DNA of 38,502 bases from Candidatus Omnitrophota bacterium (GTDB lineage Bacteria > Omnitrophota > Omnitrophia > Omnitrophales > Aquincolibacteriaceae), in contig JACPXL010000038.1 of NCBI GenBank assembly GCA_016196555.1, positions 1-38,502 on the forward strand. The letters are read 5' to 3'. Each line of letters opens with the position of its first letter. Position 1 is the stretch's first letter. The position numbers were made by a program, and so were the translations under genes. Of the stretch, positions 31,712-38,502 are shown in pieces. The notes beneath the pieces were generated by a model. It made no database searches and was not told the origin of the DNA. It worked only from the letters and a program-made list of their open reading frames with translations.

Positions 31712-33279
31712 GTATGAATTTACCTAACGAAGCTGCAACCCCGCGTAAAGTTGACCATTTTAGCGAAAAGATCAAGACGCTTGATGATTTAGCAGAAATC
31801 ATCAAAGGATTGAAAGCCAGCGGCCAAAAAGTCGTTATGTGCCATGGTGTTTTTGACCTTCTGCACCCGGGACATATTCATCATTTCTACGCGGCGAGAA
31901 AAAACGGGGACCGGCTGATCGTGACGATTACACGGGATGAGCATGTCGGCAAAGGCCCGGGCCGGCCGGTATTTAATCAACGGCTGCGTGCAGAATCTGT
32001 TGCGGCCATCGAGTGTGTGGATTATATCGCCGTGAACGAATGGCCGACTGCGATCGAAACCATCCGTAAATTAAAACCGGATTTTTATGCCAAAGGAAGC
32101 GACTACGCAAATTCCAATGACGATGTGACGGGCAACATTCACCTTGAAAAGGCCGCCATTCAAGAAGTAGGCGGCAAGCTGGTTTTTACGGACGAAGTTT
32201 CTTTTAGTTCCAGCCATATTCTCAACACTCATTTTGATGTTTATTCGGACGAAGCGCGTAATTTTCTAAAATCTTTCCGTGAAAAGTATACGGCCGATGA
32301 TATCGTTGATCGTTTAAAAAATCTGAGTAAATTAAAAATTCTGCTTATTGGAGATACCATTATCGATGAGTATCATTATTGCCAAGCCATGGGAAAATCT
32401 CCAAAAGAAACTTTTGTCACCACGCGTTTTGTCAGTGAAGAATCGTTTGCCGGCGGCGTGTTGGCCTGTGCGAATCATGCGGCGGGATTTTGCGAACAAG
32501 TGGATTTGATCACGTGTTTGGGAAGTAAAGATCCACGTGAAGATTTCATTCGCAAGCACCTTAAGCCAAATGTTCGTCCTACCTTTTTATATCGCGACGA
32601 TGCTCCAACGATCGTTAAAAGACGTTTTGTGGACCCTGTATTTCTATCGAAAATGTTCCAGGTTAGTTTTCTTAAAGACAGCCGATTGCCGTCTGCAGTT
32701 GATAAATCGTTGCGTGATCAGCTGGAAAAAATTCTGCCGAATTATGATGCCGTGCTGGTTGCCGATTATGGGCATGGGCTCTTAAGTCCAGAAACGATCA
32801 ATTTATTAGCGGAAAAGGCACCTTTTTTAGCGGCTAATACTCAAACGAACAGCGCGAATCTCGGTTATAATTTGATTACGAAATATCCCCGCGTTGATTA
32901 TATTTGCATCGACGAACCGGAAATTCGCTTAGCCATGCATGACCGCGGTACTCGTCTGGAAGATCTTATTATGCGGGTTCACCGCCAGATCAAAAATCAA
33001 AGGGTGATGATTACGCGCGGGCATTTAGGGGCCATTGCCTATTCGGAGAATGATGGATTTTTTGAAACGCCGATTTTTTCGAACGAGATTGTGGACCGGG
33101 TTGGAGCGGGGGACGCCTTTTTTGCTGTGACGGCGCCATGTGCAGCTCAAAACTTTCCTACCGATCTCTTGGGGTTTGTGGGAAATCTCGTTGGTGCCCT
33201 TGCTGTTCGTATTGTTTGTAATCGTTCTTTCATTGAACCTATACCCCTTTATCGTTTCATTCAGACCGTGCTGAAATGA
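31708..33279 (+). CDS. Bifunctional nucleotidyltransferase-PfkB kinase, HldE-like with reversed domain order
   Basis: 523 aa. The N-terminal cytidylyltransferase-fold domain (about 35-190) shows KVVMCHGVFDLLHPGHIHHF with HxGH at 53-56, GRPVFNQRLRAESVAAIECVD and FYAKGSDY. The PfkB kinase domain (about 205-523) shows ILLIGDTIIDEYHYC, ESFAGGVLACANHAAG and catalytic DRVGAGDAFFA (about 464-474). E. coli HldE has kinase first and nucleotidyltransferase second, so this is the reverse fusion. It would phosphorylate a heptose (or similar) phosphate at C1 and activate it with a nucleotide. ATGA overlaps on both sides tie it to the epimerase and the isomerase. Confidence 0.87.
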   Translation: MSMNLPNEAATPRKVDHFSEKIKTLDDLAEIIKGLKASGQKVVMCHGVFDLLHPGHIHHFYAARKNGDRLIVTITRDEHVGKGPGRPVFNQRLRAESVAAIECVDYIAVNEWPTAIETIRKLKPDFYAKGSDYANSNDDVTGNIHLEKAAIQEVGGKLVFTDEVSFSSSHILNTHFDVYSDEARNFLKSFREKYTADDIVDRLKNLSKLKILLIGDTIIDEYHYCQAMGKSPKETFVTTRFVSEESFAGGVLACANHAAGFCEQVDLITCLGSKDPREDFIRKHLKPNVRPTFLYRDDAPTIVKRRFVDPVFLSKMFQVSFLKDSRLPSAVDKSLRDQLEKILPNYDAVLVADYGHGLLSPETINLLAEKAPFLAANTQTNSANLGYNLITKYPRVDYICIDEPEIRLAMHDRGTRLEDLIMRVHRQIKNQRVMITRGHLGAIAYSENDGFFETPIFSNEIVDRVGAGDAFFAVTAPCAAQNFPTDLLGFVGNLVGALAVRIVCNRSFIEPIPLYRFIQTVLK

Positions 33280-33878
33280 CAAACGAAGCCCAGGCTTATT
33301 TTGCATCCCTTGGACAATGCCTTGCCAATGTGGAGGCTTGGAATAAAGCGCTTAAGCCCATAGAGCTTACTGCGGCATTGAAGCTTTCTTTGAAAGAAAT
33401 TTACAGCACCAAATCCACTGGAGGAAAAGTTATTTATCTAGGTAATGGAGGAAGTGCCAGCATTGCCAGCCATCAGGCGGTCGATCTTTGGAAAAATGGC
33501 GGGATTCGTGCGATTGCCTTCAATGATTCTTCTCTTTTGACTTGTGTGGCAAACGATTACGGTTATGAGCATGTTTTCGAAAAACCGATTGAGATGTTTG
33601 CTGATCAGTCGGATTTGTTGATCGCAATTAGCTCTTCAGGAGCTTCTCAGAATATTCTGCGTGCGGTCGATACTGCGAAGGCCAAAGGTTGTTTTGTGAT
33701 TACTATGTCCGGTTTCCGTACGGATAATCCTTTGCGGACCAAAGGAAATTTAAATTTTTATATTCCTTCGCGCTCTTACGGATTTGTTGAAATTTCTCAT
33801 TTGACTTTATGTCACTATCTTGCGGACCGGATCATGACACAGAAAGAAACGCCGGCGCCTGTTGCGGGGAAAAAATAG
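33276..33878 (+). CDS. SIS-domain phosphosugar isomerase, divergent GmhA paralogue
   Basis: 200 aa. YLGNGGSASIASHQAVDLWKNGG (56-76), VANDYGYEHVFEKPIE, IAISSSGASQNILRAV and VEISHLTLCHYLADRIM match GmhA family layout. Aligned by eye with gmhA at 457 and E. coli GmhA, the histidines are kept (H66 and the C-terminal H), but the catalytic Glu of HIAAE is Asp (HQAVD), and the Gln of IQEIH appears replaced. That suggests a different substrate or altered chemistry. Coupled by ATGA to the fusion gene, whose substrate it probably makes. Confidence 0.83.
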   Translation: MTNEAQAYFASLGQCLANVEAWNKALKPIELTAALKLSLKEIYSTKSTGGKVIYLGNGGSASIASHQAVDLWKNGGIRAIAFNDSSLLTCVANDYGYEHVFEKPIEMFADQSDLLIAISSSGASQNILRAVDTAKAKGCFVITMSGFRTDNPLRTKGNLNFYIPSRSYGFVEISHLTLCHYLADRIMTQKETPAPVAGKK

Positions 33879-33880
33879 CT

Positions 33881-34951
33881 ATGGATGAATTTAATATTGA
33901 CGGTCATAAATTGATGTATCACCCGGACAGGGTGCATGATTGGTTGCAGGGTAAGACGGTCTATCCGCTCTACGTTGAAATTTCTCCGGCAGGCGCTTGC
34001 AATCATCGCTGTACCTTTTGTGCTGTCGATTACATTGGATATAAAACGCGTTATCTCGATAAAGATATTTTAAAGAACTGTTTGACCAATATGGCGGAGC
34101 ACGGCGTTAAAAGTGTGATGTATGCGGGAGAGGGCGAGCCTCTTTTATTTAAAGGCCTGGCCGAAGTGATTGTTCACACAAAAAAGGTAGGCATTGATGT
34201 GGCGATCACAACGAATGCTGTTGCATTGACGGACAAGTTTATGAACGAAGCTTTGAGTTCGATTAGCTGGATTAAAGCGAGTGTGAATGCCGGCGCTGCT
34301 GAGACCTATGCAAAAATCCATCAAACCAATGCGGTTGATTTTGAAAGAGCGCTTGGTAATCTCGAACGTGCTGTTCAGCTGAAACGTAAAAATAATTATC
34401 AAACCGCGCTGGGTATTCAATGCCTTCTTTTGCCCGAAAATGCACATGAAATGCCGGGGCTCGCGCGGCGCGCAAAATCCATGGGACTCAATTATCTCGT
34501 AGTCAAACCTTATTCCCAGCATTTGATGAGCGAAACACATCTTTATGAAGGCATTAATTATCAGCAATTTCAATTTTTGGATGAGCAGCTTGCCGCAATC
34601 AATGGGGACGGGTTTAATGTGATCTTTCGCCGTAAAACAATGGCCAAGCTCGAAGAACCAGGGCATTATTATACAGTTTGTCAGGCGACACCGCATTTTT
34701 GGGCTTATATCATGGCCAGCGGGGATGTGTATGGATGCAGTGCTTATCTGGAAGATGATCGGTTTTGTTATGGGAATATCAATCAGTCTTCATTTTCCGA
34801 AATCTGGGAAGGGGAGAAACGCAAAAAAAGCATCGATTATGTCCAGCACGAGCTCAATATTTCCGAATGCCGGAAAAACTGCCGCATGGACGAGGTCAAC
34901 CGCTACCTTTGGGACATCAAGCACCCCAAACCGCACGCTAATTTCATTTGA
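33881..34951 (+). CDS. Radical SAM protein with SPASM-like C-terminus
   Basis: 356 aa. CNHRCTFC (C40, C44, C47) binds the SAM-cleaving [4Fe-4S] cluster; YAGEGEPLLFKGL is the glycine-rich SAM-contact region. The C-terminal CQATPHFWAYIMASGDVYGCSAYL, FCYGNI and CRKNCRMDEVNRYLW supply further cysteines for auxiliary clusters. Such enzymes modify peptides or sugars; in a nucleotide-sugar operon, epimerisation, deoxygenation or dehydrogenation of a sugar is plausible but not shown. The track start (33809) lies in the previous gene. ATG 33881 follows GGGGAAAA and sits 2 bp after that gene's stop. Confidence 0.87.
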   Translation: MDEFNIDGHKLMYHPDRVHDWLQGKTVYPLYVEISPAGACNHRCTFCAVDYIGYKTRYLDKDILKNCLTNMAEHGVKSVMYAGEGEPLLFKGLAEVIVHTKKVGIDVAITTNAVALTDKFMNEALSSISWIKASVNAGAAETYAKIHQTNAVDFERALGNLERAVQLKRKNNYQTALGIQCLLLPENAHEMPGLARRAKSMGLNYLVVKPYSQHLMSETHLYEGINYQQFQFLDEQLAAINGDGFNVIFRRKTMAKLEEPGHYYTVCQATPHFWAYIMASGDVYGCSAYLEDDRFCYGNINQSSFSEIWEGEKRKKSIDYVQHELNISECRKNCRMDEVNRYLWDIKHPKPHANFI

Positions 34952-35904
34952 AACCTTCCGCATCTTCTCTGCAACCAGCAATTTTAAAAGACCTTTGCCG
35001 GCGCATGCTGCTCATTCGCTTGGTGGAAGAAAAAATCGCCCTTCTTTATCCTGAACAGGAAATTCGCTGCCCTACTCATCTTTCAATCGGACAAGAAGCT
35101 GCCGCCAGCGGCGTTTGTGCTGCACTTAAAAAAGCGGATTATGTTTTTAGTACGCATCGCTGCCACAGCCATTACTTGGCAAAAGGCGGTGACGTGAAGC
35201 AAATGTTTGCTGAGCTTTACGGAAAAGCGACTGGATGTGCGAAAGGAAAAGGCGGATCGATGCACTTGGTCGATCCAGATCAAGGAATGATGGGCGCCTC
35301 TGCGATTGTAGGTGGGACCATTCCCATTGCAGTAGGGGCTGCTCTCGCGGCTCAATTTCAAAAAAACGGGCGTGTCTCCGTCGCATTTTTTGGCGATGCC
35401 GCCACCGAGCAGGGTGTTTTTTCGGAAAGCCTTAATTTCGCAGCGCTTAAAAAGCTTCCTGTGCTTTTTGTTTGTGAAAATAATTTTTTTGCCACGAATA
35501 CTCCTCTGAGTGATCGGCAAGTTTTGCAAAACATTTCGGAACGGGGAAATGCATACGGTGTGCCGGGAGTTTGTCTTGAAGGGGATGACGTAGTCCCTAT
35601 TTATCAAACTGCCGTGACAATGGTTGAGCGTGCAAGGCGAGGAGAAGGTCCTTCGATTCTGGAATGCCGTTCCTATCGCTGGAAAGAACATGTCGGCCCT
35701 AACGAGGACTTTAATTTAGGATACCGGACCCAGCAAGAACTCGAATCTTGGAAATTACGCTGTCCGATTCTGCAGATTGAAAAGAAACTGGGCGATATAA
35801 ATCAGATGCGCAGCGAAATTTCAGCCGAAATAGACGAAGCGGTGCGTTTTGCCAAAGAAAGCCCGGCTCCGAATGCTCAAGAGCTCTTAACCGAGATCAA
35901 TTAA
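34948..35904 (+). CDS. TPP-dependent dehydrogenase E1 alpha subunit (PdhA/AcoA-like)
   Basis: 318 aa. CRRMLLIRLVEEKIALLYPEQEIRCPTHLSIGQEAAASGV, STHRCHSHYLAKGGD, GKATGCAKGKGGSMHL and VGGTIPIAVGAALAAQ are family blocks. The TPP motif is GDAATEQGVFSESLNFAALKKLPVLFVCENN (GDA instead of the usual GDG). E1 enzymes decarboxylate a 2-oxoacid and hold the two-carbon (or longer) unit on TPP. No E2 or E3 gene is present, so oxidative transfer to CoA is unlikely here. The TTG start forms a TTGA overlap with the radical SAM gene. Confidence 0.88.
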   Translation: MKPSASSLQPAILKDLCRRMLLIRLVEEKIALLYPEQEIRCPTHLSIGQEAAASGVCAALKKADYVFSTHRCHSHYLAKGGDVKQMFAELYGKATGCAKGKGGSMHLVDPDQGMMGASAIVGGTIPIAVGAALAAQFQKNGRVSVAFFGDAATEQGVFSESLNFAALKKLPVLFVCENNFFATNTPLSDRQVLQNISERGNAYGVPGVCLEGDDVVPIYQTAVTMVERARRGEGPSILECRSYRWKEHVGPNEDFNLGYRTQQELESWKLRCPILQIEKKLGDINQMRSEISAEIDEAVRFAKESPAPNAQELLTEIN

Positions 35905-35905
35905 T

Positions 35906-36964
35906 ATGCCCCGTACCATCACCTATCGCGAAGCCATTTCGGAAGCCTTTGTTCAGGCTTTTGAACAAGACCCGACTCTTTTTATGATGGGGTGCGGCAT
36001 TACGGACCCCAAAGGTACTTTTGGGACTACGCTGGAAATTACCAAGCGTTTTGGATCGCCTCGAGTTTTTGATGTTCCGCTTTCAGAAAATGGAATTACC
36101 GGATTTGCTATCGGCGCTGCTATCGCCGGAATGCATCCGGTTGTAGTTCATCAGCGAAATGATTTTTTACTTCTTACTATGGATCAAATCGTCAATCATG
36201 CGGCAAAGTGGAAATATATGGCAGGCGGAAGGCTTTCGGTTCCGCTCGTAATTCGTTCCATAGTCGGACGCGGATGGGGACAGGCGGCCCAGCATTCGCA
36301 AAATCTGCACGCCATGTTTGCTCATGTGCCAGGGCTCAAAGTGGTGATGCCCTCCGATGCGCATGATGCCAAAGGTTTAATGATGACGAGCCTAGCTGAA
36401 AAATCAACCGTAATTTTTATCGAACATCGATGGCTGCATGAAATGTCCGGCGAAGTTCCGGCGGAACCGTATCGAATTCCTTTGGGACAAGCCGCGATTA
36501 AAAAAGCAGGAGGCGATATTACGTTTGTTGCGATTTCTCACATGGTGCCCGAGGGGCTCAAAGCCGCAGCTTTGCTTGAAAAAGACGGGATTTCGGCCGA
36601 GGTTTGTGATCTGCGCACTCTATCTCCAATTGATTGGGAGACCGTTTTTGCTTCGGTCCGTAAAACCGGCAGGTTGGTTGTAGCCGATACCGGCTGGCGG
36701 AGTTTTGGTGCAAGCGCGGAAATCTCAGCCCAAGTTTATGAAACTTTGGGGAGTGCTCTTAAAGCGCCCATTCGAAGAGTCACGCTTCCGGATGGCCCGA
36801 CACCCTGCAGTGCTGCGCTTGAAAAAATTTATTATCCGGATGCGGATGTTCTTGCCAAGGCGGCCAAAGAATTGATGGCGGCCGGATCCAAAGCCCCTAA
36901 AGCATTTACAGAACCTTCTGAATACTCGTCCGCGCCGCGTAAAGAATTCCTGGGACCGTTTTAA
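35906..36964 (+). CDS. TPP-dependent dehydrogenase E1 beta subunit (PdhB/AcoB-like)
   Basis: 352 aa, partner of the preceding E1 alpha. TYREAISEAFVQAFEQDPTLFMMGCGI, FDVPLSENGITGFAIGAAIAGMHPVV (the Glu that activates TPP), GRGWGQAAQHSQNLHAMFAHVPGLKVVMPSDAHDAKGLM and the C-terminal transketolase-type domain with VVADTGWRSFGASAEI and DGPTPCSAALEKIYYPDA. It lacks any lipoyl domain. The alpha and beta genes are 1 bp apart. Together they resemble transketolase split in two, and a ketol-transfer role on a sugar is an open possibility. Confidence 0.88.
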   Translation: MPRTITYREAISEAFVQAFEQDPTLFMMGCGITDPKGTFGTTLEITKRFGSPRVFDVPLSENGITGFAIGAAIAGMHPVVVHQRNDFLLLTMDQIVNHAAKWKYMAGGRLSVPLVIRSIVGRGWGQAAQHSQNLHAMFAHVPGLKVVMPSDAHDAKGLMMTSLAEKSTVIFIEHRWLHEMSGEVPAEPYRIPLGQAAIKKAGGDITFVAISHMVPEGLKAAALLEKDGISAEVCDLRTLSPIDWETVFASVRKTGRLVVADTGWRSFGASAEISAQVYETLGSALKAPIRRVTLPDGPTPCSAALEKIYYPDADVLAKAAKELMAAGSKAPKAFTEPSEYSSAPRKEFLGPF

Positions 36965-36968
36965 TTTT

Positions 36969-37718
36969 ATGGGAACTTCTGCCGCAAATTCACTTTCGAT
37001 TATCATTCCGGCGTTAAATGAAGAAAAAAATATTCGTGAGGCTTGTCTGGGAGTGGCGGCGCTGGCGGAGCAGCACCTTTCCGATTATGAGATTTTAGTT
37101 TTTGATGATGCGAGTCAGGACAGGACGGCCGATGTGGTGCGGGAATTACAAAAACATAATTCAAAAATTTTGCTTTTTCAAAACCCTGTGAATCGAGGGC
37201 TTGGCTATAATTACTGGGCGGGGATTGATAATGCACGGTGCCCTTATGCTTTAATGGTTCCGGGTGACAATGAAGTGATTAGCGAATCTCTGCATGAAAT
37301 TTTTCAGAAAATAGGGACCTCCGACATCATCATTAGTTACTCGACCAACCCCAAATTACGTCCGCTAAGCCGCCAGATTGTTTCAAATCTCTTTACCGGC
37401 ATTCTCAATCTGCTTTTCGGGCTTAAGGTTCGTTATTACAACGGACCTTGTGTGATTCGTACCGATTTTGCCAGAAAATTCCGGGGGGCAACCACTAGCT
37501 TTGCCTATATGGCGGTGTTATTGATTAAATTGCTTAAATCAGGCGCGAGTTACCAGCATTTGACTTTTACTCTACAGGCCAGGAAATACGGAAGAACTAG
37601 CGCCTTTCGCTTGAAAAATATTATCAACGTGATTAACGATATTCTGCAGCTTTTTTGGAAAATTCAGGTCCGAAATGCCCGGTTGACACAGAGTAACACT
37701 GGGGTGGCTTCTTGCTAA
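36969..37718 (+). CDS. GT2 glycosyltransferase
   Basis: 249 aa family 2 enzyme: LSIIIPALNEEKNIREA, VFDDASQDRT, NRGLGYNYWAGIDNA and YALMVPGDNEVIS (acidic metal-site region, DNE in place of DxD), then LFTGILNLLFGLKVRYYNGPCVIRTDFAR, a pattern like polyprenyl-phosphate sugar transferases. No strong transmembrane helix at the C-terminus. It starts 4 bp after the E1 beta stop and closes the tightly packed part of the operon; likely transfers the sugar made by the cluster, or primes its lipid carrier. Confidence 0.82.
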   Translation: MGTSAANSLSIIIPALNEEKNIREACLGVAALAEQHLSDYEILVFDDASQDRTADVVRELQKHNSKILLFQNPVNRGLGYNYWAGIDNARCPYALMVPGDNEVISESLHEIFQKIGTSDIIISYSTNPKLRPLSRQIVSNLFTGILNLLFGLKVRYYNGPCVIRTDFARKFRGATTSFAYMAVLLIKLLKSGASYQHLTFTLQARKYGRTSAFRLKNIINVINDILQLFWKIQVRNARLTQSNTGVASC

Positions 37719-37779
37719 CATATGCGGTATACTTCAGTTGTACGCCTAAAAGCCGAAAATGTATTGTTAACTGGAACTC

Positions 37780-38502
37780 ATGAAAATCCTATTTATCCAT
37801 AAAGAAGAAGACCCGATTGATCCCATGCAGATTGAGCTTTTGTCTGCGTTGGCCAAGCGTGACGGGCATGAAACCTTTCTTAATATTCTGCAGCATAAAA
37901 ATCTTTCGGACGATCTTCGCAAAATCCGGCCTGATATTGTCGCCTATACCGGCAAAACAGGGGAACATAAAACGCTTTTTAAGGTCAATCGCTTTATTAA
38001 AGATACTTATGGCGACAAAATATTTACGATTATGGGCGGGCCGCATCCGACATTCAATCATAGCGGCATTCAGCTTTATGGAGAAACTGATGAAGAGTTT
38101 CAAGCCTTTCGCCAAAAACGAAGCACGCTCAAAACGCATGCGGACATGCAGCGCCATGTGGTGACAGAAAAGTCTTTTCTAGATGCCCTGTGTATTGGAG
38201 AAGGCGACGATGCTTGGCCTGAATTCTTGCGTGCCCTTGGCTCCAAACAATCATTTGATGATCTCCCTAATATCATCACCCGCTCCAACCGGAAAAAATA
38301 TCCCGAACCTGTTTTCAGGGAACGCCGAATCGACCTCGATGATCTGCCTTATTACGATCGTAAGTTAGTTTATGACAAAACCTTTCTTCGGACATTTCCC
38401 ATGCGAAGTTTTATGTCAAGCCGGGGGTGTCCCTTTCGGTGTACCTATTGCTTTAATTATGATTGGAACAAAATCTACCGCGATGCCGGTAAAATGAAAA
38501 AA
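37780..38502 (+). CDS. B12-binding-domain radical SAM protein (3' end outside window)
   Basis: The frame is open to the last base (241 codons), so it is absent from the ORF track. The N-terminal cobalamin-binding-like Rossmann domain reads MKILFIHKEEDPIDPMQIELLSALAKRDGHE, IRPDIVAYTG and FTIMGGPHPTF. Then follow CIGEGDDAWPEFLRAL and the radical SAM core with CPFRCTYC (C217, C221, C224) preceded by RSFMSSRG. An extra segment of roughly 40 residues with no family counterpart I know separates GGPHPTF from CIGEG. B12 radical SAM enzymes often methylate unactivated carbons. The gene is 61 bp after the GT2 stop and may belong to the same operon. Confidence 0.85.
   Translation, partial: MKILFIHKEEDPIDPMQIELLSALAKRDGHETFLNILQHKNLSDDLRKIRPDIVAYTGKTGEHKTLFKVNRFIKDTYGDKIFTIMGGPHPTFNHSGIQLYGETDEEFQAFRQKRSTLKTHADMQRHVVTEKSFLDALCIGEGDDAWPEFLRALGSKQSFDDLPNIITRSNRKKYPEPVFRERRIDLDDLPYYDRKLVYDKTFLRTFPMRSFMSSRGCPFRCTYCFNYDWNKIYRDAGKMKK

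Noticed and set aside
34790-35054. Small ORFs on both strands over the radical SAM/E1 alpha junction
   Set aside because: Overlaps of two strong genes in other frames, without ribosome-binding sites or family similarity.

Overview
The window reads as chromosomal DNA of a Gram-negative, LPS-making bacterium, most likely a metagenome-type genome of moderate G+C. It carries an LptD homologue, ADP-heptose genes, sigma-54, a split acetyl-CoA carboxylase, a 2-oxoacid:ferredoxin oxidoreductase and many nucleotide-sugar enzymes. The gene mix and protein style would fit Omnitrophota or a related lineage, but this is an impression, since no search could be run.

Layout. (1) 1-3141: 3' end of pfkA, then an overlapping run of gmhA, an hldE-type nucleotidyltransferase, thiE and a PfkB-family kinase. 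(2) 3149-8574: a tRNA-Gly(CCC) gene whose 3' end recurs as a 26-bp direct repeat at 8549. The enclosed 5.3 kb looks acquired: a visibly GC-richer korA-korB pair, a YbaK-type deacylase, a complete IS3-family element with intact ends and a -1 frameshift signal, and an orphan HigA-type antitoxin without a recognisable start or toxin. (3) 8630-11531: SAM hydroxide adenosyltransferase, NUDIX hydrolase, tRNA-Thr(CGT) and convergent rpoN. (4) 11596-29386: from a near-consensus sigma-70 promoter, one co-directional run of accD, an orphan MalK/UgpC-type ATPase, two GGDEF proteins, lptD, then nucleotide-sugar genes (ugd, rmlA, rmlB, rmlD, a WbpA/TviB-like dehydrogenase, a frameshifted WbpP/TviC-like epimerase, UDP-xylose synthase, an Rmd-like reductase) and two glycosyltransferases. 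(5) 29388-30691: a reverse-strand GT2 gene, the decayed start of another GT2 gene, and a promoter overlapped by a palindrome. (6) 30692-38502: a tightly coupled operon encoding an SDR epimerase, a nucleotidyltransferase-kinase fusion in reverse HldE order, a divergent GmhA paralogue, a SPASM-like radical SAM protein, a TPP-dependent E1 alpha/beta pair without E2/E3, a GT2 and, after a short gap, a B12-binding radical SAM protein cut by the window end.

How it fits together. Regions 1, 4, 5 and 6 all concern the cell surface: heptose activation, precursor sugars (dTDP-rhamnose type, UDP-xylose, UDP-HexNAc uronate), lipid-linked transfer and LPS export. Region 6 is the best candidate for an undescribed pathway. 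It pairs heptose-like sugar activation with a carbon-carbon bond-forming or -breaking TPP enzyme and radical chemistry, which could make an unusual, possibly branched or higher-carbon, surface sugar. That function is inference; the gene content and the coupling are visible.
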